Positions 8,707 through 11,511 of a DNA stretch of 11,511 nucleotides are shown here, piece after piece (the first letter of the stretch is position 1; every line of letters starts with the position of its first letter). The DNA comes from UMGS1052 sp045532035 (GTDB lineage Bacteria; Bacillota; Clostridia; Oscillospirales; CAG-382): the NCBI GenBank assembly GCA_045532035.1, contig JAZSFD010000146.1, positions 1 to 11,511 of the forward strand, given 5' to 3'. A program made the position numbers and the translations under genes. The notes beneath the pieces are model-generated. The model searched no databases. It saw nothing but the letters and a program-made list of their open reading frames with translations, and was not told where the DNA came from.

Positions 8707-8727
8707 GGAGAAAAGTTCCCATATTCA

Positions 8728-8848
8728 GCTTCCCTCGCAAGTGTGGTGGATTCGCCGCAGGCGAAGACGGAAGGAGTCGGAATTCAATCAATTGCAAAAT
8801 TACAAACTCCCTCAGTCGCTTCGCGACAGCTCCCCCGGAGGAGGAGCC
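8728..8848 (+). repeat. Palindromic element copy 1
   Basis: A 121-bp element with an order shared with copy 2: left end GCTTCCCTC, GGTGG, a hairpin (TTCGCC-GCA-GGCGAA), ACGGAAGGAGTC, an AT-rich middle with AATTGCAAAATT, ACTCCCTCA, a second hairpin (GTCGC-TTC-GCGAC), and right end GGAGGAGCC. The two ends are roughly inverted repeats of each other. From 8766 to 8848 it matches 9273-9355 at 76 of 83 positions without gaps. It is too short to encode a transposase, so it resembles a MITE or REP-like unit. Confidence 0.85.
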
Positions 8849-8868
8849 TATAAAAACTTAGCTTAAAG

Positions 8869-8875
8869 AAAGGAA
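8869..8875 (+). promoter_or_regulatory. Ribosome binding site of the DUF559 gene
   Basis: AAAGGAA-type sequence (AAGGAA core) lies about six bases before the ATG at 8881, supporting that start. Confidence 0.7.
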
Positions 8876-8880
8876 ATAAA

Positions 8881-9237
8881 ATGCCTTTAAAATACAATGG
8901 CTATAACATACCTTACGCAAAAGAGCTTAGAAAGAATATGACCAAGCATGAAAAACATTTGTGGTATGATTTTCTATCTGGGTTTGAACCACGCTTTCAA
9001 CGTCAAAAAGCAATTGACAATTTTATTGCTGATTTTTATTGCCACAAAGCAAAGTTGGTTATTGAAATAGATGGATCTCAGCATTACACAGAAGACGGTT
9101 TGGAAAAAGATATTTTTAGAACTGAAATTCTTGAAGGTGTTGGATTGAAAATCATAAGGTTTACAAATTATCAGATTGATACAAACTTTGATGGTGTTTG
9201 CGAATATATTGATATGGTAGTGAAATCAAGTATTTAA
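8881..9237 (+). CDS. DUF559-family (Vsr-like) endonuclease domain protein
   Basis: A 118-residue protein, about the usual length for the small DUF559 proteins related in fold to the very-short-patch-repair nuclease Vsr (PD-(D/E)XK superfamily). The family pattern is clear: an N-terminal RKNMTKHEKHLWYDFL segment (T21, E24, W28), then RFQRQKAIDNFIADFYC with D51, then KLVIEIDGSQH with E62, D64 and H68, and a C-terminal LKIIRFTNYQI strand. D51, E62 and D64 are the likely metal-binding residues, so DNA cleavage or nicking is plausible. The biological role of these stand-alone proteins is not established. The gene has its own promoter and ribosome binding site, is visibly more AT-rich than the large genes around it, and sits between two direct copies of the palindromic element, with only one base between its stop codon and copy 2. 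These signs suggest horizontal acquisition together with the element. Confidence 0.9.
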   Translation: MPLKYNGYNIPYAKELRKNMTKHEKHLWYDFLSGFEPRFQRQKAIDNFIADFYCHKAKLVIEIDGSQHYTEDGLEKDIFRTEILEGVGLKIIRFTNYQIDTNFDGVCEYIDMVVKSSI

Positions 9238-9238
9238 A

Positions 9239-9355
9239 GCCTCCCTCTTGAGGGAGGTGGCACGCGAAGCGTGACGGAAGGAGTCAGAATCAAATCAATT
9301 GCAAAATTGCAAACTCCCTCAGTCGCTTCGCGACAGCTCCCCAAAAGGAGGAGCC
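9239..9355 (+). repeat. Palindromic element copy 2
   Basis: A 117-bp copy in the same orientation as copy 1. It opens with a good stem (CCTCCCTC-TT-GAGGGAGG), then GGTGG, a hairpin of different sequence (CACGC-GAA-GCGTG), ACGGAAGGAGTC, the same AT-rich middle, the same GTCGC-TTC-GCGAC hairpin and the GGAGGAGCC right end. It begins one base after the nuclease stop codon, so it could also act as a terminator or processing signal for that mRNA. Confidence 0.88.
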
Positions 9356-9389
9356 GGAGAAAGATAAAACAAAAAACAGAAAAATAAAA

Positions 9390-9395
9390 AAGGAG
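9390..9395 (+). promoter_or_regulatory. Ribosome binding site that points to ATG 9402
   Basis: AAGGAG lies six bases before ATG 9402, an ideal spacing. This supports 9402 rather than the in-frame TTG at 9406 as the original start of the following gene, and so reveals a frameshift just downstream. Confidence 0.8.
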
Positions 9396-9405
9396 AAAAA
9401 TATGC

Positions 9406-11403
9406 TTGCCCTTCGTCTTTCAAAGTATTTTCTCGAAAAAGAAAATTCAAAAAAAACTGATTGATGCCATAAAAGCCAATCCCGGCTGTTGCGATGGTGT
9501 GTGGCTTAACAGTCTTTACGGCTTTCCAAAGTACGAAACTGTCCGCGAAGCTGTCGAAAACATGAAAGAAGTAAAAAAGCTTTTTGTCGACGCCGGAATA
9601 AAAGTTTCACTTCAGATCTCAAATACCCTCGGCCATAGTGCGGGACATATGAATTACGAAGATTTCTCGGGACTTGTGTTTGACGGCACTCCTGTCGAAA
9701 GAAAGGTTGGCGAATATGGCGAGTGCTCCTACGGATGCTATTGTCCGAGCGGCGAATATTTCAGAAACTATATTTATGAAACCACAAAAATGTATGCCGA
9801 GATCGATCATGTCTGCGTATGGGTAGACGACGATCTGCGTATATATAATCATGCTCCCGTGAATCATGGCTGTTTCTGTGATGATTGTATTTCGCGCTTT
9901 AATAAAAAGCAAGGCACAAGCTATACAAGAGAAAGCCTTGTGCACGAGATAAACAGGGGAGATATTGCAGTACGGGAAGCGTATATCGAACACAACAGAG
10001 AATCGATGAGAGGTCTTGCTGCAATTATTTCAAAAGCTATTCATGAGGTTGCGCCGAATGCGCGCATGGCATATCAGTCCAGCCGCACAAACAGCTTCCT
10101 CGGCAAAGATTTCAATTGCATTTTTGGCGCCATGTATGAAGGAAGCGGAAAGCGTCCCGTCGGCTATCGCCCCGGCGGAGGATTTTATGAGGACAGCTCG
10201 CCTCGAGGAATGCTTTCCAAAGCTTTGCATCTTGACTGTGCCATTGCCGTTGTGCCCGATTATGTTGAGGACATTTGCCCTGAAATAGAATGCCTTCCCG
10301 ATGTTTTCTTTGGAAAGAGCCTTGAAGGTACAGCAATTGCTTACGGATGTAATTGTATTTCTGTTGCTTCTCCCAATCACGGCACGGAAAACGAAGATTA
10401 TAACATGAGGCTGATGGAATGGTTTGCGAAATACAATAACTTCTGGCAGAAGATTGTTGAACACAATGGCAGATCAAAATGCTCAGGCTTGGGAATCTAT
10501 CTTTCTTCCGAATCGTACAAAAGACCGATTTCTGATGATGAGCCGGATTTCGCATGGGACAGAATAATATTCGCTTACGAAAACACAAAGCTTATGGAAG
10601 TTGGAATCCCCGTGACAAATAATTTCGGTGACTGCCCGGTTATCCAGCTTTATGAAGAGGCTGCAAAGGGGCTTTTGGAAAACGAAATAAAAGAGCTTGT
10701 CAAAAAGCCTGTTATATGCTCGGCAAAGGCTCTTGAGGTTCTTTGCAGCAGAGGCTATGGTAAGTATTTCGGAGCATATGTTGAGGATATTGATTGCCTT
10801 TCGGGCAAAGAGATCTTTTCCGACCATCCTGTTAACGGAAAAAATTCGGGTAAATACTGGCTCGCAAGCATGTTCCATTCTCCCACAGGGACCGTCAGAG
10901 CACAGAAGATCTGTGATAAAGACGGCAAGACCGAGGAGTTGGGCCATCTTGATGATATATTGAGCCCTGCAAAATTCGACACTGTAAATGCGATCGTCAA
11001 TACATATGACGACGACGGAAAACAGTGCGCAAAATGGGCTGTTTTTGGATATGCTCTGTATGAAAGAGTGATGAGCAGCGTGAAGCGCGATCAGATACTT
11101 AATGCCATAGATTATATCAGTGGGGAAACACTTCCTGCCGTTATCAAGAGTCATGACCAGGTTTCTGTCATTCCGAGAATTGACAAAGAAGGAAAGACTG
11201 TCAGCGTGTCGCTTATGAGTATTTCCATCGGTGAAACAGGCGAGCAGGAGCTTCTCATCAGAAATCCCGTCGGGGAAAAGTTTGCATATATGAGTGCAAA
11301 GAAAGAATATACCGAGATAGAATACGAAAAGAGGGAAGACGGATATCTTGTTAAGCTTCCGATGCTTGAGCCTTATGAAATGATGACTGTTTTCTGCGGA
11401 TAA
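9406..11403 (+). CDS. Putative TIM-barrel glycoside hydrolase, GH42-like; 5' end frameshifted
   Basis: The long frame encodes 665 residues from TTG 9406, but the first 14 or so are probably out of frame. Starting at ATG 9402 the other frame reads MLALRLSKYFLEKENSKK and stops. Removing one A from the run at 9449-9456 joins it to LIDAIKANPGCCDGVW and gives a 666-residue protein. No signal peptide is present, so it should be cytoplasmic. Residues 111-165 resemble GH42 beta-galactosidases: CYCPSGEYFR, then VWVDDDLR (D141-D143) where GH42 has its Asn-Glu acid/base, then GCFCDDC (C156, C158, C161), matching the GH42 C-x-C-x2-C zinc cluster with C111 or C113 as the likely fourth ligand. The C-terminus (about 570-665) is beta-rich, like a sandwich domain, ending in LPMLEPYEMMTVF. 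It may belong to an uncharacterised relative of GH42, and the substrate is unknown. No clear promoter lies directly upstream, so read-through from the nuclease promoter is possible. Confidence 0.7.
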   Translation: MPFVFQSIFSKKKIQKKLIDAIKANPGCCDGVWLNSLYGFPKYETVREAVENMKEVKKLFVDAGIKVSLQISNTLGHSAGHMNYEDFSGLVFDGTPVERKVGEYGECSYGCYCPSGEYFRNYIYETTKMYAEIDHVCVWVDDDLRIYNHAPVNHGCFCDDCISRFNKKQGTSYTRESLVHEINRGDIAVREAYIEHNRESMRGLAAIISKAIHEVAPNARMAYQSSRTNSFLGKDFNCIFGAMYEGSGKRPVGYRPGGGFYEDSSPRGMLSKALHLDCAIAVVPDYVEDICPEIECLPDVFFGKSLEGTAIAYGCNCISVASPNHGTENEDYNMRLMEWFAKYNNFWQKIVEHNGRSKCSGLGIYLSSESYKRPISDDEPDFAWDRIIFAYENTKLMEVGIPVTNNFGDCPVIQLYEEAAKGLLENEIKELVKKPVICSAKALEVLCSRGYGKYFGAYVEDIDCLSGKEIFSDHPVNGKNSGKYWLASMFHSPTGTVRAQKICDKDGKTEELGHLDDILSPAKFDTVNAIVNTYDDDGKQCAKWAVFGYALYERVMSSVKRDQILNAIDYISGETLPAVIKSHDQVSVIPRIDKEGKTVSVSLMSISIGETGEQELLIRNPVGEKFAYMSAKKEYTEIEYEKREDGYLVKLPMLEPYEMMTVFCG

Positions 11404-11420
11404 TATTTTTTCAAAAAGTA

Positions 11421-11449
11421 TTGCAAATTCAAAGAAAAAAGGGTATAAT
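11421..11449 (+). promoter_or_regulatory. Promoter of ssrA (tmRNA)
   Basis: TTGCAA (11421-11426) and TATAAT (11444-11449) are 17 bases apart and 18 bases after the upstream stop codon. The predicted start is near 11456, giving a leader of about 34 nt before the mature tmRNA end, consistent with 5' processing by RNase P. Confidence 0.8.
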
Positions 11450-11453
11450 AAAA

Positions 11454-11480
11454 GCGATATCGGTTCTGATACCGCTTTTT
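11454..11480 (+). terminator. Terminator-like hairpin between the glycosidase gene and ssrA
   Basis: GCGATATC (11454-11461) pairs with GATACCGC (11468-11475) with one A-C mismatch around a six-base loop, followed by TTTTT (11476-11480). It should stop transcripts arriving from the glycosidase gene. The ssrA start is predicted inside the 5' arm, so tmRNA transcripts would lack part of that arm. Confidence 0.6.
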
Positions 11481-11489
11481 CTTCTCCAT

Positions 11490-11511
11490 GGGGGCGTAAA
11501 GGTTTCGACGG
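11490..11511 (+). ncRNA. ssrA: tmRNA, 5' end only (window ends)
   Basis: The last 22 bases (GGGGGCGTAAAGG then TTTCGACGG) match the highly conserved 5' end of one-piece tmRNA, which pairs with the 3' end to form the tRNA-like domain. tmRNA rescues stalled ribosomes by trans-translation with SmpB. The tag-peptide reading frame and the 3' half lie outside the window. The exact first base may be 11490 or 11491. Confidence 0.85.

Noticed and set aside
8728..9355. CRISPR array
   Set aside because: Only two long direct copies, each with internal palindromes, separated by a gene; there are no short regular repeats with spacers.

Overview
The window looks like a chromosomal segment from an anaerobic, low-to-mid GC Firmicute of the class Clostridia, possibly a gut Oscillospiraceae or Ruminococcus-like organism. 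The grounds are consensus sigma-A promoters, AGGAG-type ribosome binding sites, a very large secreted protein built of parallel beta-helix and InlB-like modules, a clostridial-style palindromic repeat family, and the 5' end of a tmRNA gene at the right edge. The genus cannot be fixed from this sequence.

Layout. Positions 1-179 hold an inverted, partial copy of a palindromic repeat element and a strong hairpin that probably terminates the gene to its right. Positions 180-8473 (minus strand) are one giant secreted protein gene. It has a signal peptide, an acidic linker, about five large repeated beta-helix modules, an InlB-like unit, a domain often seen in clostridial surface proteins, and a C-terminal calcineurin-like metallophosphoesterase with all its metal-binding motifs. 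As given, the gene is broken near its 5' end by one in-frame stop and three single-base frameshifts, while the remaining 7.2 kb is open. Restoring the three indels gives exactly 2765 codons. Its promoter is a perfect TTGACA-N17-TATAAT at 8533-8561.

Positions 8474-8880 are intergenic. They hold that promoter, a second promoter facing right (8678-8706) and copy 1 of the repeat element. Positions 8881-9237 encode a small DUF559 (Vsr-like) nuclease. Copy 2 of the element follows directly, so the nuclease lies between two direct copies that share 76 of 83 bases in their conserved part. Positions 9402-11403 encode a cytoplasmic TIM-barrel protein resembling GH42 beta-galactosidases. Its true ATG at 9402 is separated from the long frame by one extra A in a run of eight. 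A promoter, a terminator-like hairpin and the first bases of ssrA (tmRNA) finish the window.

Two themes stand out. One is the repeat-plus-nuclease arrangement, a candidate small mobile unit whose hairpins keep pairing while changing sequence. The other is a recurring pattern of single-base indels in A/T runs in both large genes, which must be resolved as sequencing error, real decay or slippage before either gene is called intact or dead.
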